From assembly GCA_002451715.1 (NCBI GenBank), contig DKDD01000211.1, forward strand, positions 8,851-19,060: DNA of 10,210 nt, read 5' to 3'. Under the pieces are notes generated by a model. It had not been told where the DNA came from and made no database searches. It was given only the letters and a program-made list of their open reading frames with translations. Source of the DNA: Ruminococcaceae bacterium UBA6857. GTDB taxonomy: Bacteria; Bacillota; Clostridia; Oscillospirales; Acutalibacteraceae. Position numbers and translations under genes: made by a program. This document shows positions 1 through 5,582 of the stretch, piece after piece; position 1 is the stretch's first letter; every line of letters begins with the position of its first letter.

Positions 1-769
1 TGTTGATCTTGCAGACAGCCATTGTTGCGGCTTTGCGGAGCATTTCTTCGGGAATACCGATTGCGTCCGGCATTTTTCCGCCGTACTTGTTGATTTTTTC
101 AACAAATTCGGGAATAACCGATGATGCGCCGTGAAGAACGATCGGGAAGCCGGGAAGCTTTTCGGAAACTTCCTGGAGAATGTCAAAACGAAGCTGGGGC
201 TTCTGGCCGGGCTTGAATTTATATGCGCCGTGGCTGGTTCCGATTGCGATTGCAAGCGAGTCAACGCCGGTGCGGGTTACGAAATCATAAACCTGGTCGG
301 GATCGGTGAAGCAAGCTTTGTCGTCGGCAACGTTAACGTCGTCTTCAATTCCGGCAAGCTGACCGAGTTCACCCTCAACAACAACACCGTGAGCGTGAGC
401 GTAATCAACAACCTTTTTGGTGAGAGCAACGTTTTCTTCATACGGAAGATGTGAACCGTCGATCATTACGGAAGTGAAACCGCCGTCGATGCAGCTTTTG
501 CAGGTTTCGAAATCGGGACCGTGGTCAAGGTGAAGAGCAATCGGAAGACCGGTTTCTTTTTCGGCAGCTTCAACAAGTTTTACAAGATAGGTATGGTTTG
601 CATAGGCTCTTGCGCCCTTTGAAACCTGAAGGATAAGCGGAGCGTTGAGCTTTTTCGCGGCTTCGGTAATACCCTGAATGATTTCCATGTTGTTAACGTT
701 GAACGCGCCGATTGCATAGCCGCCTTCGTATGCGTCCTTGAACATTTTTGTGGTTGTTACTAATGGCAT
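1..769 (-). CDS. fba: Class II fructose-bisphosphate aldolase (3' end outside window)
   Basis: Glycolytic and gluconeogenic enzyme of the cytoplasm; the family reversibly splits fructose 1,6-bisphosphate into dihydroxyacetone phosphate and glyceraldehyde 3-phosphate using a divalent metal, usually zinc. I translated 256 codons from the minus strand; the frame is open to the left edge, so the C-terminus is missing. The protein begins MPLVTTTKMFKDAYEGGYAI. The class II signature HLDHG is at residues 80-84 (Asp82 catalytic, His83 metal ligand by family rule). Further metal and phosphate-site motifs are GTSHGAYK near 177-184 and LHGASS at 212-217. The ATG at 769 is supported by AAGGAG at 778-783, 8 bases upstream. 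The gene has its own strong promoter (815-843), so it is probably transcribed independently of the antitoxin gene before it. The family assignment is near certain; total length cannot be judged here. Confidence 0.97.
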   Translation of the reverse strand, partial: MPLVTTTKMFKDAYEGGYAIGAFNVNNMEIIQGITEAAKKLNAPLILQVSKGARAYANHTYLVKLVEAAEKETGLPIALHLDHGPDFETCKSCIDGGFTSVMIDGSHLPYEENVALTKKVVDYAHAHGVVVEGELGQLAGIEDDVNVADDKACFTDPDQVYDFVTRTGVDSLAIAIGTSHGAYKFKPGQKPQLRFDILQEVSEKLPGFPIVLHGASSVIPEFVEKINKYGGKMPDAIGIPEEMLRKAATMAVCKIN

Positions 770-814
770 AATATCCACTCCTTAAAAAGAATTTGAAATA
801 TCTTTCCGTGTAAA

Positions 815-843
815 AGTATAGTCATTTCGGGTGCTGTTGTCAA
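815..843 (-). promoter_or_regulatory. Sigma-A-type promoter of fba
   Basis: Read on the minus strand, TTGACA (838-843) is separated by exactly 17 bases from TATACT (815-820), a near-consensus housekeeping promoter. The -10 lies about 45 bases upstream of the aldolase start codon. The -35 begins 15 bases after the stop codon of the antitoxin gene, leaving no room for a further gene between them. High constitutive expression fits a glycolytic enzyme. Confidence 0.88.
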
Positions 844-858
844 GGCTAAAGACAGAAA

Positions 859-1161
859 TCAATGGCTCTTTCTGAAATCATCAAACGCTTTTGCGGCGTC
901 GTGCGTTTTTCCTGCCTTTGCTTCATCAATACCGCGCATAAGTTTTTCTTCAAGCCGGTTTTGTGTCATCATATCTGCATTAACACTGTCCGGAGCTTTC
1001 GGAAGAGTTACGGCAAACGGGATTCCGCCGGTCAGGTAAATCTGATTCAGATACATGTCTATCGCCGTTGACATTGGTATTCCGAGAGCGGAAAGTACGG
1101 TTTCGGCGCGCTCTTTCACGGCCGGATTGACTCTTAAATTTAAAGTTGTTGACTTTTCCAT
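859..1161 (-). CDS. RelB/DinJ-family type II antitoxin, apparently orphan
   Basis: A 100-residue protein resembling the DinJ/RelB antitoxins, which bind and neutralise RelE/YafQ-type mRNA endonuclease toxins and repress their own promoter. The N-terminus fits a ribbon-helix-helix DNA-binding fold: a strand TTLNLRV at residues 5-11, helix A about 13-27 (VKERAETVLSALGI), and helix B about 31-43 after the typical PMSTAI turn. GGIPFAV at 45-51 is the conserved segment after the fold. The charged C-terminal half (about 64-100, helical) would be the toxin-wrapping part. I start it at the ATG at 1161 because AGGAGG (1170-1175) sits 8 bases upstream; a GTG at 1170 overlaps that ribosome site and is unlikely. 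A toxin would normally follow immediately, but only the fba promoter follows. It may have lost its toxin, act in trans, or serve purely as a regulator. Confidence 0.85.
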   Translation of the reverse strand: MEKSTTLNLRVNPAVKERAETVLSALGIPMSTAIDMYLNQIYLTGGIPFAVTLPKAPDSVNADMMTQNRLEEKLMRGIDEAKAGKTHDAAKAFDDFRKSH

Positions 1162-1169
1162 AATCAGCA

Positions 1170-1175
1170 CCTCCT
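1170..1175 (-). promoter_or_regulatory. Ribosome binding site deciding the antitoxin start
   Basis: AGGAGG on the minus strand, 8 bases before the ATG at 1161. An in-frame GTG at 1168-1170 overlaps this site by one base, so it cannot be the start used with it. This sets the protein at 100 rather than 103 residues. Confidence 0.85.
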
Positions 1176-1176
1176 A

Positions 1177-1205
1177 TAACGCAATTGTAACGCAAATGAC
1201 GTTAC
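1177..1205. repeat. Operator-like repeats over the antitoxin promoter
   Basis: On the plus strand TAACGCAATTG (1177-1187) is followed directly by TAACGCAAATG (1188-1198), an 11-bp near-perfect tandem repeat (one mismatch), so the copies lie about one helical turn apart. The second copy also forms an inverted repeat, GTAACG (1187-1192) with CGTTAC (1200-1205), spaced by 7 bases. All copies lie on or next to the -10 and in the promoter spacer. Autoregulatory binding by the adjacent RelB/DinJ-like protein is my inference from position and family habit. Confidence 0.6.
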
Positions 1206-1212
1206 TTGTCAA
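1184..1212 (-). promoter_or_regulatory. Promoter of the antitoxin gene
   Basis: On the minus strand TTGACA (1207-1212) and TACAAT (1184-1189) are separated by exactly 17 bases, a near-consensus sigma-A promoter. The -10 ends 22 bases before the ATG at 1161, giving a very short leader. Operator-like repeats cover the spacer and -10, consistent with autorepression by a ribbon-helix-helix antitoxin. Confidence 0.85.
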
Positions 1213-1270
1213 GCGCGGGGTTATATATTTTATCATAAACCGCCGTTTCAAAAATATACTCAGACATGAG

Positions 1271-1299
1271 AAAAAGGCTGCCTGTGAAAGACAGCCTTT
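1271..1299 (-). terminator. Intrinsic terminator after the DUF6273 gene
   Basis: AAAGGCTG at 1273-1280 pairs with CAGCCTTT at 1292-1299 across an 11-base loop. In minus-strand RNA the stem ends in a U run (complement of the A run at 1271-1275). It lies 11 bases beyond the stop codon of the 941-residue gene and upstream of the antitoxin promoter, separating the two transcription units. Confidence 0.8.
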
Positions 1300-1309
1300 G
1301 GTGTCAGAA

Positions 1310-4135
1310 TTAATAGTGCGCCACACCGCAGGAACATTCCTTATTTATTTTGAACAGCTTCCAGAAAAAGCGCGCGATTTTATAGAAAAACCTTGAAATT
1401 CCGGTTTTGTGGCAAATGTGGGTGCAGTGCTTTTCGGGTGCAATGTCTTTGTTACAATTATCACAATAACCGTCGTTATTTGCATCTTTATGTCCTGTCG
1501 CTTTTTCTGTAACTTCAACAAACCAATCACCGCAAATTGTGCAATAGGTATATTTCAGTCCGTCAAGTTCGCAGGTTGCATCTCTGTCATCAAACCATTC
1601 ACCGTTTGACATATGTTCGTGATATGTTGATTCGACTTTTGTCGGCGAATATGAAATATCATCATTTGAAGTTAATGAATAATTGCAATCATTAAGATAA
1701 TCATTGCTGATTGTTTGAGTATATGTTGTTCCGATTTCAAGCGGAATATTTTCAATATATGACGTACTCAAAAGTGAATCGGACGATGCATATTCCGAAA
1801 TCTCAATGTTCATTGTTCCCGTTGCGGATGAAACATATTCTATGCGATAACTGTCATCAAAAAGGAACACCGTTTTTTCATCACCGTCAACGGAGATTGA
1901 TGCATTTTCATCCGTGAGAGTAACAACATTCTTTTCAACGGCGGCAACAAGTTGATTTTCGGAATTATAAACATATACGTCAACCGGACATTTTATCGTG
2001 ACCTTTCTTGCCGGAGTAATAATCAATTCAAAAATCAAACCCGAAACCGACTTATACTTTGTATGACTCAAAATTTCATTCAAAGTAGTTCCGAAAATTA
2101 TATCAACGGCTTTGTTGGCGTCATTTCCCCATGATTTGTTGTATGCTTTTTTCAGCTCGGATTCAGCTATTTTGTATGCCGCATTTGCAAAAGCAGTCAA
2201 ATTACAACCTGTAAGCATTCCGCAACTTCCGGATCTTTTAATTTCAGCAGGTAATTTATTTGCCGCCCAACCGGGTTGTATATCATAAGAAATATTTCCC
2301 GTATATGCGAACTCGTTTGAATACAAACTATTCTTTTGATAACTACAGCTGAATTTAACCGTTATCTTTCCGTAATCTTTTGTCTTAACTCTAACCGTAA
2401 CAGAAACATTGCCGCTGGAAACGCTTAAAAGCTGCGAATTGAAGTTAAAAGCTTTTTCAAGAACTTTTCTTTCCAAAACTTTTTCAAAGCGTTCTTTCGG
2501 CGCAGATGACAATGCAACGGCATACAGCAAAGCGTCTCCGATTGCACTGAGTTGCTGAGGATTAAAAAGCTTTGACAATGAATCCGAAGTGTCTATAATA
2601 AGCGAACTTGAACCGGGCAGTTTTTCAAGCTCCGCAACAGCCTCTTTAATTTCTTGATTCGGATTTTTCTCTTTTACATAGCTTCCGTTAACGAGTTTAA
2701 CATTGCAGTTTGCAGGAGCTGTACGGTTTTGAGAATTTTGCGTATAATCAACGGTAACTTCAATATTGACATATTCGCTTGCCGTGTTTTTGGGGAATGA
2801 ATGTTTTTTCGGAATGCTGATTTGCGCCGAAACATTAGTTGATTCACCGGGACGAAGAACTTTGTTGCAATCAATTGTTAAAGTATCTTTGCCGTCAAAA
2901 TTAATCGCTTTTTTATTGTCTGTTTTTAATGTTATTGAATTGATGTGAATGTCAAAGTCGGAAAAATTCTTTAAAAGACTTCCGTCAAAACCGTTCGGTT
3001 TGCTTTCTCCGCGATATATGCAGTGGTTGATATCTATTGATATATTCTGATTCTTTTCTTCGTTTTTTTCTTTAACATATGTAATGTTTTTGGTTTCGGC
3101 TTTGCAAGACAAATAGGTGTCGACCCGTGACAGCAAATCAATCCAAACAATCTCTTTATTCTTAATGAAAAACAACACTTCTTTGCCAACAAAAGTTTCT
3201 GCTTTTTCAGCACTGAGAAGGTCGGGCTTAATGTCATATTCCTTTCCGTTGATTGTTGCCGTGTAAGCATATGTAACTATATTAGGCGCAATGAGCACGT
3301 CTCCGTGTGATTCAAAAATGCCTTTTCCTATACCGGAGTATTTTTCCCATGATGATAAATTCAAATAAAACGCAGGGCGGATACCGGCTTTATTACAAGC
3401 CCAAGGTACTCCAACGTTAATACCATCAGTTGAATGTACAAGTTCATAACAAGCAAAATTATTTCCGTCAGGGCATGATGTGTAATAATGACTATCTGCT
3501 TTTAATAAATCTTTTCTTGAATTCCATATTTTGTTAACTTGTACAAAATCAAGCAACATAACAGTATCAGTTATGGCTTTCTGATAAACCGTATTATAAT
3601 CAAATGTACCTCTAAATGGGTCAGTACTATCCGTCCGTCCAGAGTCACAATATCCTGTTCTTTTTGTCTCCCAAATGTTTACACTTACTTGATGCTTAAC
3701 CGTTTTAATATTTTTCAATTCATTTTCACTAAAATTAGTCAAAAAGCCTTTTTCATTGGCATATGACGGATTACAATGTGAGTACGCTACCGTTGTGTCT
3801 GCACTGTTCAACCATTGTCTTATATTCGAGTCCTCCCAGCAATTTGAACCTCTATCTTTTCGAATGTATCCCCAGCCGTCCGAATGATACTGCGCAGATT
3901 GACCCGCAGCATCATACTCTTTATTGCATAAAATGTCCTTGCTTAACATAAGCGGACCATTATCATCAATTAATACACAAATCCATTCCATAGGTTTGCC
4001 GTTGTAATTTCCAAGCGTAATGGTGTCTCCAACCGCAATTGACGCTTCTGCCGCAAACGTAAAAACCGGCAGAGAACCGATAATCATAAATAGCATTAAT
4101 GCAACCGATAATATTCTTTTCATTTTATTTTTCAT
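1310..4135 (-). CDS. Secreted DUF6273 domain protein with Cys/His-rich C-terminal tail
   Basis: A 941-residue exported protein of unknown function. Residues 1-29 form a signal peptide (KNKMKR, a hydrophobic core, then a TFA-A cleavage region). About 35-262 match the DUF6273 pattern seen in clostridial surface proteins, including LGNYNGKPMEWICV (41-54), SNIRQWLN (103-110) and GIRPAFYLNL (251-260). Residues about 360-490 look beta-rich and Ig-like; the middle (about 500-830) is unrecognised. The C-terminus is modular. First comes an HEH...CxxC segment (839-868), then a possible calcium-type loop D884-x-N-x-D888-G-x-x-D892 with C891/C894, and finally a tail (902-941) with C904, C908, C934, C936 around an aromatic/basic helix, ending CGVAHY. 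No LPXTG or NPQTN motif or C-terminal membrane helix is visible. The ATG at 4135 has AAAGGAT at 4145-4151. The gene appears more AT-rich than its neighbours and has a structured leader. Confidence 0.85.
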   Translation of the reverse strand: MKNKMKRILSVALMLFMIIGSLPVFTFAAEASIAVGDTITLGNYNGKPMEWICVLIDDNGPLMLSKDILCNKEYDAAGQSAQYHSDGWGYIRKDRGSNCWEDSNIRQWLNSADTTVAYSHCNPSYANEKGFLTNFSENELKNIKTVKHQVSVNIWETKRTGYCDSGRTDSTDPFRGTFDYNTVYQKAITDTVMLLDFVQVNKIWNSRKDLLKADSHYYTSCPDGNNFACYELVHSTDGINVGVPWACNKAGIRPAFYLNLSSWEKYSGIGKGIFESHGDVLIAPNIVTYAYTATINGKEYDIKPDLLSAEKAETFVGKEVLFFIKNKEIVWIDLLSRVDTYLSCKAETKNITYVKEKNEEKNQNISIDINHCIYRGESKPNGFDGSLLKNFSDFDIHINSITLKTDNKKAINFDGKDTLTIDCNKVLRPGESTNVSAQISIPKKHSFPKNTASEYVNIEVTVDYTQNSQNRTAPANCNVKLVNGSYVKEKNPNQEIKEAVAELEKLPGSSSLIIDTSDSLSKLFNPQQLSAIGDALLYAVALSSAPKERFEKVLERKVLEKAFNFNSQLLSVSSGNVSVTVRVKTKDYGKITVKFSCSYQKNSLYSNEFAYTGNISYDIQPGWAANKLPAEIKRSGSCGMLTGCNLTAFANAAYKIAESELKKAYNKSWGNDANKAVDIIFGTTLNEILSHTKYKSVSGLIFELIITPARKVTIKCPVDVYVYNSENQLVAAVEKNVVTLTDENASISVDGDEKTVFLFDDSYRIEYVSSATGTMNIEISEYASSDSLLSTSYIENIPLEIGTTYTQTISNDYLNDCNYSLTSNDDISYSPTKVESTYHEHMSNGEWFDDRDATCELDGLKYTYCTICGDWFVEVTEKATGHKDANNDGYCDNCNKDIAPEKHCTHICHKTGISRFFYKIARFFWKLFKINKECSCGVAHY

Positions 4136-4142
4136 TCCGATT

Positions 4143-4190
4143 TCATCCTTTCGATAAAAGTTGATTTTCTGTTTTTATTAATTTGGCCAA
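4143..4190 (-). CDS. Possible 15-codon leader peptide (speculative)
   Basis: A perfect AAAGGAGG (4201-4208, minus strand) stands just downstream of the leader terminator, about 65 bases before the DUF6273 start and with no ATG in range. A TTG at 4188-4190, 10 bases after it, opens a short frame (reading MAKLIKTENQLLSKG). Its TGA overlaps the ribosome site of the main gene. This could be a leader peptide coupled to DUF6273 translation, a ribosome standby site, or chance. There is no supporting homology. Confidence 0.2.
   Translation of the reverse strand: MAKLIKTENQLLSKG
4145..4151 (-). promoter_or_regulatory. Ribosome binding site of the DUF6273 gene
   Basis: AAAGGAT on the minus strand, 9 bases before the ATG at 4135. 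It supports that start over the in-frame ATG at codon 5. Confidence 0.6.
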
Positions 4191-4213
4191 AAAAGTCTGC
4201 CCTCCTTTCCAAA

Positions 4214-4247
4214 TAAACAAAAAGTGCGCCTCCAAATGAGACGCACT
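4214..4247 (-). terminator. Strong intrinsic terminator inside the DUF6273 leader
   Basis: In minus-strand RNA AGTGCGTCTC (4238-4247) pairs with GAGGCGCACT (4223-4232) over a 5-base loop. This is a 10-bp stem with one G-U pair, followed by UUUUUGUUUAUUU. It is better formed than the terminator after the acyltransferase gene. It lies between the candidate promoter at 4382-4410 and the gene at 4135, so transcripts from that promoter must read through it or the gene stays off. That is the layout of an attenuator. Confidence 0.75.
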
Positions 4248-4268
4248 GCAAAAATGCAATCTCATTTG
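4233..4268 (-). promoter_or_regulatory. Candidate antiterminator stem competing with the leader terminator
   Basis: In minus-strand RNA CAAATGAGA (4260-4268) is perfectly complementary to TCTCATTTG (4233-4241). The second segment is the loop plus part of the 5' arm of the terminator, so both structures cannot form at once. Inside the alternative stem TGCA (4255-4258) pairs with TGCA (4247-4250). Beyond a 2x2 internal loop, GCC at 4271-4273 could pair with GGC at 4228-4230, which would also compete with the base of the upstream long hairpin. The complementarity is visible; the regulatory role is inferred. Confidence 0.5.
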
Positions 4269-4270
4269 TT

Positions 4271-4375
4271 GGCACACAAATTGTTTAATAGTTCCTCAAA
4301 AAGACATAGTTAAACAGAGAATGCACTTTTACCAAAAAGTGTATTCTTCTTGAGAAACTAATTAAATTGTGTGCC
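4271..4375 (-). promoter_or_regulatory. Long imperfect hairpin in the DUF6273 leader
   Basis: The segment folds on itself. GGCACACAA at 4271-4279 pairs with TTGTGTGCC at 4367-4375, and the stem continues imperfectly through TTTAATAGTT/AACTAATTAA and CTCAA/TTGAG. An apical hairpin is formed by AGAATGCACTTTT (4318-4330) and AAAAGTGTATTCT (about 4336-4348), with one mismatch and a very small loop. An unpaired stretch of about 19 bases sits on the 4299-4317 side. The predicted transcription start falls at its outer base, so the RNA would begin with this structure. Alternatives are a miniature palindromic mobile element or a protein-binding leader. I recognise no known riboswitch class in it. Confidence 0.6.
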
Positions 4376-4402
4376 GAGATTAGTTTACCACACGGCACAC
4401 AA
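4271..4402. repeat. Three copies of a 9-bp repeat GGCACACAA
   Basis: GGCACACAA occurs at 4271-4279 and 4394-4402, and in inverted orientation (TTGTGTGCC) at 4367-4375. The last two flank the candidate -10 as an inverted repeat. The first two form the base of the long hairpin. The middle copy can therefore pair with either neighbour, or the promoter pair can be a protein operator. Confidence 0.7.
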
Positions 4403-4410
4403 AAAATCAA
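4382..4410 (-). promoter_or_regulatory. Candidate promoter of the DUF6273 leader
   Basis: On the minus strand TTGATT (4405-4410) and TAAACT (4382-4387) are 17 bases apart, a fair sigma-A match. The -10 sits between inverted 9-bp repeats (4394-4402 and 4367-4375), suggesting an operator. Transcription would start near 4374-4376, about 240 bases before the coding start. Confidence 0.55.
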
Positions 4411-4418
4411 CATTTTTT

Positions 4419-4456
4419 GAAAGAAATAACCGCACTGCCTTTTCGGACAGTGCGGT
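4419..4456 (-). terminator. Terminator after the acyltransferase gene
   Basis: ACCGCACTG (4429-4437) pairs with CAGTGCGGT (4448-4456) in a 9-bp GC-rich stem. In minus-strand RNA it is followed by a moderately U-rich stretch, UAUUUCUUUC. It begins 13 bases after the stop codon at 4470 and closes the cinA-to-acyltransferase run. Confidence 0.75.
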
Positions 4457-4469
4457 AAAAGATTTTGAT

Positions 4470-5555
4470 TCAGTTTTGCGGTTTTTTGATTTGTTTTTTC
4501 GCCGGTGCTTTTTTGATGTGCAAAAGTATGTCGCATTTTTCAAGCAGACGGTCAAAGACTTCGGCAATCGCAATCGTTGCAATAAGGCTCAAAAAAGTGA
4601 AAAGAATCGGCTTTGTGTTGAGCGAAAAATGTGAAAGAATGATCATCGGTATGCGCTGAAGAATATAAATGCTGAAAACGCGCTTTCCGAACCAGCGTAA
4701 AATCGGGTTGTCAATGCTGACGCGCATTGAAACAAGAACGATCACAAGCGCAAAAACAAGCGCTTCGGGAATGAAAATTTTTCTCATCCGATGATACTGC
4801 GGCAAAAGGTACGCAAGATATGCAAAAACGGCAATGACCGCGCCGCACGCGGAAAACCATTTTGAAAAATCTTTCAAAAGATATTTGTCAACCGTGGGCT
4901 TCGCAATAAAGAACCACATTCCGAGCGGATAGCACATGAGGGTGTCATACCACCAAGCCTCGCCGCTTTTGTATTTTCGAAGAACAAGCAAAAGTGCAAA
5001 CGCAAGAACCGTGAAGATTCCCGTTCCGACAACAAGTTTGTCCTTTGCAAAAATGAACACCAAAAACGTCAGTGCATACAGCATGAGAATCGTAAAAATG
5101 AACCAAACGCTGTTTCCGACATCGGAAAGCCCGACAAAAGACAAAAGCAAACGCTTAATATCATAGTTTTTGCCGAGAATTTTGCCGACAACAAAGAAGA
5201 TTAAAACGGCAAACGCAAAATGATACCAAACCGAAAAAATTCTGCGTGCCGGAATTGTTTTTGCATAACCCGGCTTTTTCTTAAGACTGAGCGCAACGCC
5301 GTAACCCGAATAGAAAAGGAACATTACGACCATTAGCTGACCGAGAAAAACCATGAAATCCGAAAACGGAATGTCAAGCGCCGTTTTTTCAAGTTTGATG
5401 TACTGGCGGATATGAGAAAGAAAAACGATGATTACAAAAATACCTTTGATTGAGCCTGTTTTTTGCAAAGACATGTAATCGTCAAAGCCCTCTTTAAAGC
5501 TTAGCTTTATTCCGAAAAGGCAGACAAGAACAAGTGCAAGAAGATATACCGACAT
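4470..5555 (-). CDS. Acyltransferase family 3 (OafA/YrhL-like) integral membrane protein
   Basis: A 361-residue multi-pass membrane protein, about ten hydrophobic segments, ending in a basic cytoplasmic tail (KKAPAKKQIKKPQN). The Acyl_transf_3 family moves acyl, often acetyl, groups from the cytoplasmic side onto sugars of the envelope such as peptidoglycan, teichoic acid or polysaccharide. The N-terminal signature is recognisable but divergent: KGIFVIIVFLSHIR (37-50) with His48 matching the conserved histidine, where families usually have R-G at 37-38. FYSGYG (81-86) matches the usual SGF/SGY motif. IYILQRIPMI near 307-316 also fits. Length suits a stand-alone acyltransferase without an extracellular SGNH domain. 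The ATG at 5555 has AAGGGGAAG at 5561-5569. It starts 27 bases after the SpoIID-like gene and is last in the run. The acyl acceptor cannot be told from the sequence. Confidence 0.8.
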   Translation of the reverse strand: MSVYLLALVLVCLFGIKLSFKEGFDDYMSLQKTGSIKGIFVIIVFLSHIRQYIKLEKTALDIPFSDFMVFLGQLMVVMFLFYSGYGVALSLKKKPGYAKTIPARRIFSVWYHFAFAVLIFFVVGKILGKNYDIKRLLLSFVGLSDVGNSVWFIFTILMLYALTFLVFIFAKDKLVVGTGIFTVLAFALLLVLRKYKSGEAWWYDTLMCYPLGMWFFIAKPTVDKYLLKDFSKWFSACGAVIAVFAYLAYLLPQYHRMRKIFIPEALVFALVIVLVSMRVSIDNPILRWFGKRVFSIYILQRIPMIILSHFSLNTKPILFTFLSLIATIAIAEVFDRLLEKCDILLHIKKAPAKKQIKKPQN

Positions 5556-5582
5556 TTTTTCTTCCCCTTTTTTGAAAAATTT

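Noticed and set aside
131..454. 107-codon open frame on the plus strand
   Set aside because: It lies entirely within the aldolase gene on the opposite strand, whose translation has all family motifs; the plus frame has no recognisable domain.
1162..1170. GTG start adding three residues to the antitoxin
   Set aside because: The GTG overlaps the AGGAGG ribosome site by one base; the ATG at 1161 has ideal spacing.
1310..1429. Sortase sorting signal on the DUF6273 protein
   Set aside because: There is no LPXTG or NP(Q/K)TN motif and no hydrophobic helix plus charged tail arrangement; the C-terminal helix is too short and basic to be a standard anchor.
4271..4375. Invertible promoter (phase-variation switch) flanked by inverted repeats
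   Set aside because: The interior is itself self-complementary, so inversion would change little. No recombinase gene is nearby, and the best promoter lies outside the repeats.
4214..4375. T-box or other known riboswitch
   Set aside because: No T-box GGTGGNACCGCG-like motif or other riboswitch core was recognised, and the downstream gene is not an amino-acid or cofactor gene.
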